A stretch of DNA of 64,000 bases from Siphonodentalium dalli (GCA_032622095.1 CP136062.1:162748875-162812874), one strand, 5' to 3'; shown: positions 12,201 to 25,789, numbered from the stretch's first letter. Notes: generated by a model from the sequence alone, not told the origin. Numbers and translations: made by a program.

Positions 12201-15200
12201 AACGCTCTTTATCAATGGGTTTCCTTTATATTCAATGTATATATAATTAATGTATTCTCTACAATTATAATATACTAGTAATAGGTTATAGATCTTAAAC
12301 AATATCGTGATTTAGCCTAATGTTTGATTATCAGCGTGGCTTGATAACATGGAGGAAACATTAAATTATATAATTTGGAAAATGTTTACTACGATCAAGC
12401 CGAAAATGGTCTTTAGAATGTTGGGAATCAGAAAATAATAAACAGCATGGGTTATCAAGAGAGCATCTCTAGTTTAAACGAACTTCAAATACAGAACGTT
12501 TGTTTGTGGTTTTGGTTCTAATGCTCCCGACCTAATATGATCACTAGAGAAAGAACCGTGCAGTTCAGAATTACCGAACTACACCCCAGCTGAAAATGGG
12601 CCAGAGTAACCCCGTAATCAAGCACACGTAGATTTTCAAACGATTGATCGCGCGCGATGGTGCACCAAAAAACCGTACAGTATAAACCTGTATGTCGCGT
12701 ACCGGTATAATAATAATTAATATGTAAGTTTGTAATTGTTATTTTTTGTTCCTCCCTGGATATAGGTTGGATTTAACGTTCATCTGAATAGCAATTTTTT
12801 AGAAACAGTTCTTGGGAGTAATCCGAGTTCAGATAAAGTTAACAATATTGAATTTATAGGAATCGAGCTGTCAAGTAGAATGAAACAAAGTTACCTTAAT
12901 TTGTTGATTTACTTGGTCGAAGTGTTATCCATTGTCCGAAGCATATATAACACATATGGTAGCGAATAGACAGCCACCACTTCCAGAAAGAAACCCAAAC
13001 AATGTCTGAATGTATCACAGGCAAAATGGAACCCCACTCCGTTGTCTTGCAGCAGAGGTTGTTTTGGGGAAATAACGTTGATGAGTCATATGACGTAATC
13101 GCGCGCGACGTCGTTGATATGTGCTGTTAACCACAAACCTGCCAAATTAGTTATCTATAATGATTCAGTATCCAGAAAAGGAACAGTGTTTACCGTGGCA
13201 GGGATTGTTTAATTAAATCAATGTATTGCAGCCCAAGGTATATCTAGGTGAAACAAAGGAAATCAAACCATAAAAAGTAGTCAAACTCAAACTTTAATGT
13301 AACTAAATATAATGTAAGAGTTGTCCCTATAAACTGAGTCATTGTTAAACTGTCAAACGTCTAATGATCAAAAGACTCCTCTAAAGCGGGTGACCAGGAA
13401 CACCGAGTTCCATATCATATTAGTTTTGTGATACCCATAAACATATGAGCAGAGGGATGCTCGTATCCCGGTTCCACAGTAGAGGCACCCCTGTCTTGGA
13501 TTCCGGTAGTGGAACATCACTAATGGTATCCAGAGCAGTCTGCCTTGCGGCAGTTTACAAATGTCATGATATGAGTAACAAAAACATAGAATATACCAGT
13601 CTAGACTACCTTGGATTAATCGCTCTTTATCATATTCTCGTATAAAACCCAACGAAAAACCGCAGACGCTCTTTATCCATGATGTGGCATATTCGCCGGA
13701 AACGAATCAACAACATGTATAACTCATGTTAAAATTGGTCGGGCGGATTCCAAATCCTAACTATACCCGTTTATTAGTCCAGTAAATTTCCAGACTAAAT
13801 TCCAGCCAATTAAGTTAAACCCACCAAACACCTCATAGGGAGATGAACAAGGGAGAGAATACCAACAAAAAGGGGGCCATAGCTATATATGGTCGAAGTT
13901 GGCCAGCGGTCCCAGAATATGGACCCGACCTGTCTCTGTATATAGTATACCCAAATACCAAAATTACATGTTATCCAGTTGATACTTTATAAAGTTATTA
14001 TCCATAAGTCAAAATCGAGTATATGGATGGACAGACCGACAGACGGACAGATTAATAATATAATAAAATGCGTCCATATTCTTTTTTAATTTAAACATAT
14101 GTTGCACGCGGAGTTTGAGTTTCCGATATTATGCATCACATCTAATGGTATAAAACAATACATACACTTGTTATGCATGCATGCTAGGGTGGAAATTCCA
14201 GATAATCGTAACGATCATGCTTAATATACATAATTTGCATATAAACCGTCGACAACCGCTTTTTGGGTGGTATTGTATGATTATGGAGCCAATTATCAGA
14301 AAGTAACTACACTGTTACAAGAGGTAAACATTGCGTTGTTGATTACTCACACTATCGTGGCAAGGTTATTTTGTTATCTTGTCATCGGAGGTACCGTTGT
14401 TCATATAGGGAGGATAGCCAATATACTATACCTGTTATTGAAACATAGCATTTAAAGGATTAAGAACCGTTTGCATACATTGTTATATGGGGACAAACCC
14501 AGGAGAAAATATAAGTGTTTATATATAGGAGGGACTTAATTTAGTATGTCTATATATACATATACACATTAAATAACACAATACAACGCTCTTTATCAAT
14601 GGGTTTCCTTTATATTCAATGTATATATAATTAATGTATTCTCTACAATTATATACTAGTAATAGGTTATAGATCTTAAACAATATCGTGATTTAGCCTA
14701 ATGTTTGATTATCAGCGTGGCTTGATAACATGGAGGAAACATTAAATTATATAATTTGGAAAATGTTTACTACGATCAAGCCGAAAATGGTCTTTAGAAT
14801 GTTGGGAATCAGAAAATAATAAACAGCATGGGTTATCAAGAGAGCATCTCTAGTTTAAACGAACTTCAAATACAGAACGTTTGTTTGTGGTTTTGGTTCT
14901 AATGCTCCCGACCTAATATGATCACTAGAGAAAGAACCGTGCAGTTCAGAATTACCGAACTACACCCCAGCTGAAAATGGGCCAGAGTAACCCCGTAATC
15001 AAGCACACGTAGATTTTCAAACGATTGATCGCGCGCGATGGTGCACCAAAAAACCGTACAGTATAAACCTGTATGTCGCGTACCGGTATAATAATAATTA
15101 ATATGTAAGTTTGTAATTGTTATTTTTTGTTCCTCCCTGGATATAGGTTGGATTTAACGTTCATCTGAATAGCAATTTTTTAGAAACAGTTCTTGGGAGT

Positions 15201-18200
15201 AATCCGAGTTCAGATAAAGTTAACAATATTGAATTTATAGGAATCGAGCTGTCAAGTAGAATGAAACAAAGTTACCTTAATTTGTTGATTTACTTGGTCG
15301 AAGTGTTATCCATTGTCCGAAGCATATATAACACATATGGTAGCGAATAGACAGCCACCACTTCCAGAAAGAAAACCAAACAATGTCTGAATGTATCACA
15401 GGCAAAATGGAACCCCACTCCGTTGTCTTGCAGCAGAGGTTGTTTTGGGGAAATAACGTTGATGAGTCATATGACGTAATCGCGCGCGACGTCGTTGATA
15501 TGTGCTGTTAACCACAAACCTGCCAAATTAGTTATCTATAATGATTCAGTATCCAGAAAAGGAACAGTGTTTACCGTGGCAGGGATTGTTTAATTAAATC
15601 AATGTATTGCAGCCCAAGGTATATCTAGGTGAAACAAAGGAAATCAAACCATAAAAAGTAGTCAAACTCAAACTTTAATGTAACTAAATATAATGTAAGA
15701 GTTGTCCCTATAAACTGAGTCATTGTTAAACTGTCAAACGTCTAATGATCAAAAGACTCCTCTAAAGCGGGTGACCAGGAACACCGAGTTCCATATCATA
15801 TTAGTTTTGTGATACCCATAAACATATGAGCAGAGGGATGCTCGTATCCCGGTTCCACAGTAGAGGCACCCCTGTCTTGGATTCCGGTAGTGGAACATCA
15901 CTAATGGTATCCAGAGCAGTCTGCCTTGCGGCAGTTTACAAATGTCATGATATGAGTAACAAAAACATAGAATATACCAGTCTAGACTACCTTGGATTAA
16001 TCGCTCTTTATCATATTCTCGTATAAAACCCAACGAAAAACCGCAGACGCTCTTTATCCATGATGTGGCATATTCGCCGGAAACGAATCAACAACATGTA
16101 TAACTCATGTTAAAATTGGTCGGGCGGATTCCAAATCCTAACTATACCCGTTTATTAGTCCAGTAAATTTCCAGACTAAATTCCAGCCAATTAAGTTAAA
16201 CCCACCAAACACCTCATAGGGAGATGAACAAGGGAGAGAATACCAACAAAAAGGGGGCCATAGCTATATATGGTCGAAGTTGGCCAGCGGTCCCAGAATA
16301 TGGACCCGACCTGTCTCTGTATATAGTATACCCAAATACCAAAATTACATGTTATCCAGTTGATACTTTATAAAGTTATTATCCATAAGTCAAAATCGAG
16401 TATATGGATGGACAGACCGACAGACGGACAGATTAATAATATAATAAAATGCGTCCATATTCTTTTTTAATTTAAACATATGTTGCACGCGGAGTTTGAG
16501 TTTCCGATATTATGCATCACATCTAATGGTATAAAACAATACATACACTTGTTATGCATGCATGCTAGGGTGGAAATTCCAGATAATCGTAACGATCATG
16601 CTTAATATACATAATTTGCATATAAACCGTCGACAACCGCTTTTTGGGTGGTATTGTATGATTATGGAGCCAATTATCAGAAAGTAACTACACTGTTACA
16701 AGAGGTAAACATTGCGTTGTTGATTACTCACACTATCGTGGCAAGGTTATTTTGTTATCTTGTCATCGGAGGTACCGTTGTTCATATAGGGAGGATAGCC
16801 AATATACTATACCTGTTATTGAAACATAGCATTTAAAGGATTAAGAACCGTTTGCATACATTGTTATATGGGGACAAACCCAGGAGAAAATATAAGTGTT
16901 TATATATAGGAGGGACTTAATTTAGTATGTCTATATATACATATACACATTAAATAACACAATACAACGCTCTTTATCAATGGGTTTCCTTTATATTCAA
17001 TGTATATATAATTAATGTATTCTCTACAATTATATACTAGTAATAGGTTATAGATCTTAAACAATATCGTGATTTAGCCTAATGTTTGATTATCAGCGTG
17101 GCTTGATAACATGGAGGAAACATTAAATTATATAATTTGGAAAATGTTTACTACGATCAAGCCGAAAATGGTCTTTAGAATGTTGGGAATCAGAAAATAA
17201 TAAACAGCATGGGTTATCAAGAGAGCATCTCTAGTTTAAACGAACTTCAAATACAGAACGTTTGTTTGTGGTTTCGGTTCTAATGCTCCCGACCTAATAT
17301 GATCACTAGAGAAAGAACCGTGCAGTTCAGAATTACCGAACTACACCCCAGCTGAAAATGGGCCAGAGTAACCCCGTAATCAAGCACACGTAGATTTTCA
17401 AACGATTGATCGCGCGCGATGGTGCACCAAAAAACCGTACAGTATAAACCTGTATGTCGCGTACCGGTATAATAATATGTAAGTTTGTAATTGTTATTTT
17501 TTGTTCCTCCCTGGATATAGGTTGGATTTAACGTTCATCTGAATAGCAATTTTTTAGAAACAGTTCTTGGGAGTAATCCGAGTTCAGATAAAGTTAACAA
17601 TATTGAATTTATAGGAATCGAGCTGTCAAGTAGAATGAAACAAAGTTACCTTAATTTGTTGATTTACTTGGTCGAAGTGTTATCCATTGTCCGAAGCATA
17701 TATAACACATATGGTAGCGAATAGACAGCCACCACTTCCAGAAAGAAAACCAAACAATGTCTGAATGTATCACAGGCAAAATGGAACCCCACTCCGTTGT
17801 CTTGCAGCAGAGGTTGTTTTGGGGAAATAACGTTGATGAGTCATATGACGTAATCGCGCGCGACGTCGTTGATATGTGCTGTTAACCACAAACCTGCCAA
17901 ATTAGTTATCTATAATGATTCAGTATCCAGAAAAGGAACAGTGTTTACCGTGGCAGGGATTGTTTAATTAAATCAATGTATTGCAGCCCAAGGTATATCT
18001 AGGTGAAACAAAGGAAATCAAACCATAAAAAGTAGTCAAACTCAAACTTTAATGTAACTAAATATAATGTAAGAGTTGTCCCTATAAACTGAGTCATTGT
18101 TAAACTGTCAAACGTCTAATGATCAAAAGACTCCTCTAAAGCGGGTGACCAGGAACACCGAGTTCCATATCATATTAGTTTTGTGATACCCATAAACATA

Positions 18201-18755
18201 TGAGCAGAGGGATGCTCGTATCCCGGTTCCACAGTAGAGGCACCCCTGTCTTGGATTCCGGTAGTGGAACATCACTAATGGTATCCAGAGCAGTCTGCCT
18301 TGCGGCAGTTTACAAATGTCATGATATGAGTAACAAAAACATAGAATATACCAGTCTAGACTACTAGTACCTTGGATTAATCGCTCTTTATCATATTCTC
18401 GTATAAAACCCAACGAAAAACCGCAGACGCTCTTTATCCATGATGTGGCATATTCGCCGGAAACGAATCAACAACATGTATAACTCATGTTAAAATTGGT
18501 CGGGCGGATTCCAAATCCTAACTATACCCGTTTATTAGTCCAGTAAATTTCCAGACTAAATTCCAGCCAATTAAGTTAAACCCACCAAACACCTCATAGG
18601 GAGATGAACAAGGGAGAGAATACCAACAAAAAGGGGGCCATAGCTATATATGGTCGAAGTTGGCCAGCGGTCCCAGAATATGGACCCGACCTGTCTCTGT
18701 ATATAGTATACCCAAATACCAAAATTACATGTTATCCAGTTGATACTTTATAAAG

Positions 18756-18987
18756 GGTGTAGTGTAGTGTTTTTGTTGGGTATCAATTAATTAACGTGGA
18801 TGACAAACAAAACACCGAAAAGCCCGTGATCGGAAGATATACAAATGAGGTCACATTTGACCCCATCAACAATCGCAGGAGAGGCAATCACGAAGTCAAA
18901 CGAACACGGCTCGGCCAATTCCGGAACTGCACGGCGATGCTCTCTCGATGACGAACTTCCATCAATCGATCCACAATCTTCAAACCA
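18756..18987. other. Single-copy segment between the array and block B
   Basis: This 232-bp stretch starts exactly where the last array unit breaks off and ends where homology with 39010 onward begins. It has no counterpart in the second copy of the region. I see no coding signal in it. Confidence 0.5.
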
Positions 18988-20986
18988 ACAACATGTCTTA
19001 CAAATATCGTCTATTCTATTGCCTGTTATTCTTCATGTAAATGTTCCTGTTATATTATAAAGGTTAGTTAAACTTGTATGTTCGTATTTAATTAATAATG
19101 TAGTAATGTATAAGAAACCCCACATAAAAATACGACATTATTTTCCCGAGGCGGTGTCTTTTGAACAGCTAGCAGGACTATTGAGCGAGACCACAGAAAA
19201 TAGTTCGCTTGCTTTGCAATGGTTAAAACTACTCTCTGACATGTGATCTTGTTTCTTCCAATCAAAAGACAGTATGACCCTCTGTGAACTCAATGTATAT
19301 AACAATATTGGAATAAAGACTGCTTTGTAGATGCAAAGTTATATATGTAGTAATTAATAGTAATTTGTTAGTTTTGTGTTCAGGCCTGTAATTTTCGAGA
19401 GTTGAGGGGTGCTGGACATGCACCCACTGTATATCCCAAAAGCTGCTTTTGGTGTCATTTTATCGGGCATAATCTGGATAACAATTAACATATCCAAAAT
19501 CCGCCTTAGGGAAAATTCTCTATTCAAGATGAAGTCCAATATGGATGTTGTTATCAGAAATCTGCGGTAGTTGAACCAACTAATGCCAAATTCATACAAA
19601 ATTTAAATATTGACAAACAATGCTTAGCTGTAAACAATATTTGTAGAATGTGTGGCCCAAAAAGGCCGCCAAAATGGACAACCCAAATGAAGTTTACATT
19701 TTGTGCAAAATTTAATAGCTAGTCCTATAATATATAGTGATTAAACGCTCAAATTATTCGAGCAATAATCATTGCAGAGTATAAGAGAAACTTTAAATCA
19801 GAGATGTAAGAACTCTTTTGGGCACCCAGAAATGGAAAAATAATGCTGTTTATATGAACTTTTTATCTTGAATCGTGTTATTATAGCATCGCAGGCACGT
19901 GTGTTTGTTTATACATTCGGCGCAGGTGAATGACACCACATATATTTTTTCTACATCCATCAGTGATTTTACAAAGATCCCGGGTATGGATTTTGGAAAA
20001 ATTGTCAAGTGACATCCGGTTAGCTACTGTGTGCAAATCACGGAACCAGGAATGGACCATCGCGATGAAAATGAAATTAGCTACTTCACAACTTACAAAG
20101 AATTCCCATGTGATTTAGGCCTATTAGTTTAATTTAGATCAATTCCATTGGTTAGCTTAATGATAACCAGCGACGACGTCATGATAAGGTTTCTGACGTC
20201 ATTTACGTTATTTTGGATTTGTGGGTCAGAATCCAGACAAGATTGTACAATCCACGACAAGTCTTGTCATGTCGTCTTGTTCGGGACCACAGCCTGATGT
20301 TACATACATTATTCTGAGTGTCATATCGCCGATAAAAGGAAAATTTGAGGGACAACATGTGTGGTTACAGTCATTGGGTATGCCAATAGAATGCCCCGAG
20401 AGAGCAGATTGGCATTCCGGTCGGGTCATTGGTACAAGGTACCCCTTCTGGGACGAATTGTGTGCCCCTCCGATTGCGCCTAGTTATTGCAACTAGTGGG
20501 CAGATCCCTATTATCTAGCATTGAACACCCAATGCTAGTTGAGATCTCACAACGAGGGGAAAGAGCTTCCGGTAATCTGTTCCTGAACACGTGACCGTGC
20601 TTTGTTATCACTAAGCCCCATTGGCTGTTTTCCCCATCACATTTTCATAAAAAACATAATTACACCAAATCACGGAAACGACGATCGACTTTAGAAAGTT
20701 TACGGGACGAACATCGTGCTAGAAGTGAATCTAATTCCCGAACACGCGACTGCGCATCGTTATCACTAAGCACATTAGCTGTTGTCCTGTCACGTGTTCA
20801 TAAACAGCAATAATTACACCCAATCACGGAAACTCACCGCTTCCCACACTATCTAATTATATTAACCCGTATCGCCAAGATAAATGTTTTTCTCTATACT
20901 ATGAAACTTGAAACGAGAAAAACTATTAAGAAATCTATTCATATCATATACATGAAATATGTCTTTAACACTTTGGTGTCACTTAC

Positions 20987-21100
20987 TAGTTGAGCATGTA
21001 GCATCAGTGAAGCCGGTAGCACAAGCACATGTGTAAGCATTAACCGCATCAGTACAAGTTCCTCCGTTCAGGCAAGGAGATGCTGCACAATCATCAATGT
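20987..21100 (-). CDS. Calcium-binding EGF-like exon (B1)
   Basis: The 114-bp minus-strand exon encodes one six-cysteine EGF module beginning (D/N)-I-D-D-C and containing CLNGGTC and [12 protein letters not shown]. Acceptor: ...cttttcag at 21101. Donor: gtaagtg from 20986. Phase 1 at both ends. The O-fucose (C-x4-T-C) and Asp-hydroxylation patterns are present; the O-glucose serine is replaced (C-A-A-S-P-C). Two further copies exist, at 22962-23075 (4 base differences, all changing the protein) and 41006-41119 (5 base differences, three of them protein-changing). In the transcript it joins exon 285-175 downstream, where the split codon gives Asn, an acceptable calcium ligand. Confidence 0.87.
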
Positions 21101-21216
21101 CTGAAAAGGTAAACAAAAGAGCTGTTTTTCAGAAATCGTTGTCTTGAAAGGAGGTTTGGTTCAGCAAATTATAGTTATTAATTCTGATGTTTGTCTCATA
21201 TTTTCCCCAGTTCCAG

Positions 21217-22440
21217 GGATCATCTACATGTCAATAGCCATGACAAATTTCATAATGATCCGACGAAAGGTACGACTTGAAGCCCGTGTCAAAGGATTTA
21301 GTCATACAAAGAGTAAAATCCAAGATGGCTGCCAGCGGACATGTTTTATGACCGAATGACCACACAATGACTCGTTCCCATCTACAGGTCAATATCAAAA
21401 GCCATTACGAATTTCATGATGATCCGACCAAAGGTACGACCTGTAGGCCCATCCAAAGGATTTAGTCATCAAAGAGTAAAATACAATATGTCTGCCGGTG
21501 GCCATGTTTTATGACCCAATGACCCCAAAATGACTAGTTCCCATCTACATATCAATAATAACATTCCCGAAAAATTTCATGATAATCAGATGAACACTGT
21601 GGCCTGCAGCCCATGCTAAATGATTGAATTTTTAAATCCAAGATGGCCGCTTGTGGCCATATTGTTTTGCCGAATAACCCCAAAGTGACTCGTTCTACAT
21701 GTCAATGTTAACAGCCATGACAAATTTCATGATGATCCGACAAAAGATACGACCTGTAACCTTTGTTAAAGGATTTAGTCATACAAAGAGTAAAATCCAA
21801 GATGGCTGCCGGCGGTCATGTTTTATGGCCGAATGACCACGAAATGACTCGTTCCCATCTACATGTTAATATTAACATCCGCGATAAATTTCATGATGAT
21901 CAGACGTACACTCCGGCCTGTAGCCTGTGCTAATGGATTGAATTTTGAAATCCAAGATGGCTGCCGGCGGTCATGTTTTATGGCCGAATGACTACGAAAT
22001 GACTCGTTCCCATCTACATGTTAATATTAACATCCACGACAAATTTCATGATGATCAGATGTACCCTCCGGCCTGTAGCCTGTGCTAATGGATTGAATTT
22101 TGAAATCCAAGATGGCAGCTGGTGGCCATGTTTTTCTGAATGGCCCCAAAATGAATCGTTCCCATCTTCATGACATGTTCACAGCCATGACAAATTTCAT
22201 AACAATCCAACCAAGGATACGACTTGTAGCGCATGCCAAACGATATAGTCATGCAACGAGTAAAATCCAAGATGGCTGCCGGCGGCCATGTTTTATGGTC
22301 AAATGACCCAAAAATGACTCATTCCCATCTACATGTCAACATTAACATCCATGACAAATTTCATGATGATCCATCCAAAGGTACGACATGTGGCCCATGC
22401 CAAAGGATTTAGTCATGCAAAGACATTTTCGAAGTTTGTC
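21217..22440. repeat. 155-160 bp degenerate tandem repeat with the CCAAGATGGC motif, copy 1
   Basis: About eight diverged units follow each other. The motif CCAAGATGGC recurs at 21320, 21638, 21797, 21952, 22107 and 22267, and a decayed version lies near 21480. Each unit runs from a 'caaatttcatgatgatc' segment to 'gactcgttcccatctacat'. Diverged single units of the same family occur at about 34010-34440, 35030-35180, 48230-48720, 59200-59720 and 60296-60400. Confidence 0.85.
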
Positions 22441-22547
22441 AAATCTTAACAAATTGATCTTTTTACATTCTTTAGCTTATATTGAACAATAATTTCTACC
22501 ATAAAATTATTGTTAGAAAGTTGAGGGACGAACATCAAACTAGATGT

Positions 22548-23191
22548 GAATCTAATTCCTGAACACGTGACCGTGCTTTGTTATCACTAAGCCCCATTGG
22601 CTGTTTTCCCCATCACATTTTCATAAAAAACATAATTACACCAAATCACGAAACGACGATCGACTTTAGAAAGTTTACGGGACGAACATCGTGCTAGAAG
22701 TGAATCTAATTCCCGAACACGCGACTGCGCATTGTTATCACTAAGCACATTAGCTGTTGTCCTGTCACGTGTTCATAAACAGCAATAATTACACCCAATC
22801 ACGGAAACTCACCGCTTCCCACACTATCTAATTATATTAACCCGTATCGCCAAGATAAATGTTTTTCTCTATACTATGAAACTTGAAACGAGAAAAACTA
22901 TTAAGATATCTGCTCATAACATATACATGAAATATGTCTTTAACACTTTGGTGTCACTTACTAGTTGAGCATGTAGCATCAGTGTAGCCGGTAACACAAG
23001 CACATGTGTAACCATTAACCGCATCAGTACAAGTTCCTCCGTTCAGGCAAGGAGTTGCTGCACAATCATCAATGTCTGAAAAGGTAAACAAAAGAGCTGT
23101 TTTTCAGAAATCGTTGTCTTGAAAGGTTTGGATTAGAAAATTATAGTTAGTAATTCTTTTGTTTGTCTCATATTTTCCCCAGTTCCAGGGA
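22548..23191. repeat. Local duplication of 20570-21217 (part of block B with its EGF exon)
   Basis: From 'cctgaacacgtgaccgtgc' to 'ttttccccagttccaggga' this segment repeats 20570-21217 at an offset of about 1975 bp. The roughly 405 bp of intron left of the exon differ from the 41-kb copy by only one substitution and one deleted base in my count. It gives the gene an additional EGF exon. Confidence 0.9.
22962..23075 (-). CDS. Calcium-binding EGF-like exon (B')
   Basis: A 114-bp minus-strand EGF exon, a duplicate of 20987-21100, with intact acceptor (cttttcag at 23076) and donor (gtaagtg from 22961) and phase 1 at both ends. The module begins (D/N)-I-D-D-C and contains [12 protein letters not shown]. 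Compared with B1 it carries Ser-to-Thr, Ala-to-Gly, Ala-to-Val and Phe-to-Tyr replacements and no silent change. All six cysteines and the calcium-binding residues are kept, so the copy looks functional rather than decaying. Confidence 0.87.
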
Positions 23192-23570
23192 TATAAAATA
23201 TAGGCTTATAAATAAGTTAAATAATTTAAACTGACCTTATCTGCTTTGGACGGATCAGAAAAATTACCTCTTTGAAACAAAAAGGGGTCCTTTTCTCCTC
23301 AAGACACTTTTGCATAAAGATGTCAAACGGAAATAATAAGAAAGCACGTTTTTCAGAAATATGTCGACTGAAGTTAGGTCGGAAATATTCCTCATGTACG
23401 ATTTGATAAACTTCTTTATTATTGGTTCAAAAATGCTACATTGCTCTTCAATAAAAGGACAGAATATTTAGTTCCAATCTTGATTCAGAGGTAAGTTCTA
23501 CATTTGCCACTGTTACCAACTGTCATTTAGCTCACTAAATGAACAGTATATAAAATTAGTCAGTTCTAGT

Positions 23571-24001
23571 CTGAGTTTAGTGTGCCTGTCATTTGCAGAT
23601 TGAGGTTTGCAAAGGTTGAATTTAGTGATGTTATCCCGCACAGTGGGCTAGCATCATAAAATTCAGCCTGTGGGAACCTCATTCTGCTTATGCATCAACT
23701 GCTATGGAAGACCTAGGATCAGATTGAATTCCCCCAGTTGAAGTTGGTGATGGTCACCCATTAGTCACCTCGATTATGCATTTAGCTTCTGCAAATTAGG
23801 GGATATAGAAACTTCCCAGAAGTGAAAAAATAACTAAAAACACTGTTAATTTGAGACTATAGATACTTCACAGAATGAGTCCTAAGCAGAATGAGGTCCC
23901 TAGAGGGTGATTTTAGTGATGCTAACCTGCTATGCTGGATAGTGTCATTAAATTCACCCTCTGAGGACTCGTTCTGCAAATGACAGACACACCAAACTCA
24001 G
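23571..24001. mobile_element. Long inverted-repeat MITE-like element (family T: CTGAGTTTAGTG...CTAAACTCAG)
   Basis: The left end reads ctgagtttagtgtgcctgtc and the right end is its near reverse complement. The interior repeats versions of 'gaatgaggtccccagaggg' in both orientations. Related copies lie at about 31500-31700 and 32036-32418 (partial), 44292-44830 (partial), 52246-52386 and 57750-58196. No clear target duplication is seen, so the class is unknown. Confidence 0.7.
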
Positions 24002-25789
24002 GCTTAGATGAGATTTGCCTATTTAGAATACATTCTAACAAGTGTCACCCAGCATAGCTTTAATCATATGCTCATTGTGGAATATTTAAATTTGCACTCA
24101 AATCAATAGGCCCATAACTCTGGAAATAACCTGAAATTGAAACATTTTTGGTAGTAAATCTACAATCTAAATTATATTGCATTCAGGCATGTTAGTAGTC
24201 CAACGAGAATTGGGTCCAAATTCCGATAAAAGGTAACCCCGAGTCTGCGTCCCTCTCAAAAAGGTGGCCTTTGGGGGGGGTGGGAGGTTGCCTTTGTTTC
24301 GAAAAAAACAACAAATTCCGGCAAAAATCTTTCAACAAACATTCACTTCATTTATTCGCAATATTAATTTGGATTCAGAAATCTTTGAATATTACCAAAG
24401 ATAAATGATAGGCATTTGTTCTATCATATTCCATAATTTTCACCTGATACAGATGGAAAATGATTGCAAATTCTGAATGCATTTCCTCGGGTGCTAGTGA
24501 ACATCTTATTTACGCTATACAGTACAAGTATAGGAACAATGTCAAGCACCGACCCTGGGAGGTCAACGTTAATAAGCTTTGTCGAAACCAGGAATATTGT
24601 GCTCTAAAAATAGAATTGTTTGGGGTCACAGTAATGTTCTTTGACAAAGAGAATGAGTTTATCAAGTGCCTTATTTCCTTTGTTGTTCACACATCAATGG
24701 GCAAACTACATGTTGGCACAATAGTGTGTTTATCCAAAAGCTCATATTGAACTAGCAATTGACAATGAGGGTATATTTAATTGAAGAACTTTTTTTTTAA
24801 ATCGCTAGTTCCAAGCAGTCTCTATATCACCGACCGATGAAAAATATTTCACTGTTCCGAGCACAATATAGCTGAATTTTCCCACATGAATTATACCCTT
24901 AGTTAAGGACTTTCTTGCCTTGTTCGTTTTTTTATTATGTTTGTTTGATATTAAATTTGATTCCCGATTATTAATTTGTATGTATTCAGTTTGATATTAG
25001 GTTCAAATTAAAATGTAAAATATTCACAGGACCCTACTTCAACTGGACGTTGACTGTCAAAAATCAGTAGACCGTGAAAATTTATGAACTTGATCTGTGT
25101 CATCTCAAAGACATAAAAAATCATTAAACCAATACCAAATTCTCCCTTGACCTGCATCGTCTCAAATGTGAACCATATTAGTCAAATAGAAAACAATTCT
25201 GTTGAATAATGCTCAAGTCGTCATCAAGACGTTCCAAAGTTTCCAAAGTTTCATTTCTAAGTCGATAAAGGGGTATAACCCTGTCAAAAAATAATAAACT
25301 TTTTTTAAGGGGCACAACAAAAGACTATAAATATGTGAAATAATAGTTAGTGACCATTATTATGGGTGACCATTTGGTATAAAAATATATCAAATAAGTA
25401 TCAATTAGTGTTAAATAACAATAAATACATCAATTTCAACTTTATAGAAATTGTTTCAAAAAATGTCAAATGAAAATTAATAGATATAATATAATAAAAT
25501 AATAAAATAATAATTTAATAGACGTCTAGCGAAAATAAAGTACATGCATCTGTATACAATAAATTTGTATGGTTCGTGGATAACCATTAAAACGAAATGT
25601 AGCATTGAATTATTCATGTTAAAATCAGAAACATAATTTAAAAGCTTAAGATATGTCTATTAATTTGGAATTGTCATATGTATTGAAAAGAAACTAGACA
25701 TTTATTTTTTGCGTGACATTTATTAAATTGTGTATTCATCATTTCCATGTATTCACCATTGGTTACAATATATATATGATAGAGTTTGT
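24002..25789. other. Intron without recognised gene
   Basis: AT-rich intron. The only longer open frame (24460-24750, plus strand, 96 codons) resembles no family I know and has no detectable splice context. No repeat structure stands out. Confidence 0.5.

Larger units (their letters stand above)
310..18755. repeat. 2.37-kb head-to-tail macrosatellite array in an intron (six full units, one partial)
   Basis: Units begin at 310, 2684, 8664, 11038, 13422, 15803 and 18177. The basic length is 2374 bp (units 1, 3 and 6). Unit 2 is enlarged by a 3.6-kb transposon plus a 6-bp insertion; units 4 and 5 carry small insertions giving 2384 and 2381 bp. The seventh unit stops after about 579 bp at 18755. 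Units are almost identical by eye. The array lies wholly between EGF exons 20987-21100 and 175-285 and is absent from the duplicated intron at 38851-39009. Each unit contains a short GAC-GGA-CAG-rich stretch typical of dispersed invertebrate repeats. Short open frames recur in each unit only because the units are nearly identical; none resembles a known protein. Confidence 0.93.
18988..22520. repeat. Segmental duplication block B, copy 1
   Basis: This 3.5-kb block reappears in the same orientation at 39010-42538, offset by about 20,019 bp, with roughly 1% differences in the parts I compared. It holds an EGF exon (20987-21100) and a 155-160 bp tandem repeat. An open frame at 20221-20496 is present in both copies, but all four of its differences change the amino acid, so it is not counted as a gene. 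Confidence 0.92.

Noticed and set aside
310-18755. Array considered as a rolling-circle (Helitron) tandem
   Set aside because: First and last units begin and end at different phases, and no CTRR end with a preceding hairpin could be placed at the limits; unequal exchange explains the data more simply.
20221-20496. 91-codon plus-strand frame kept in both copies of block B (also 40240-40515)
   Set aside because: All four base differences between the copies change the amino acid in this frame, and the frame on the other strand overlaps it. No family match and no sign of constraint.
24460-24750. 96-codon plus-strand frame in an intron of the EGF gene
   Set aside because: Composition looks protein-like, but there is no recognisable domain, duplicate or splice context; its length is possible by chance in 64 kb.
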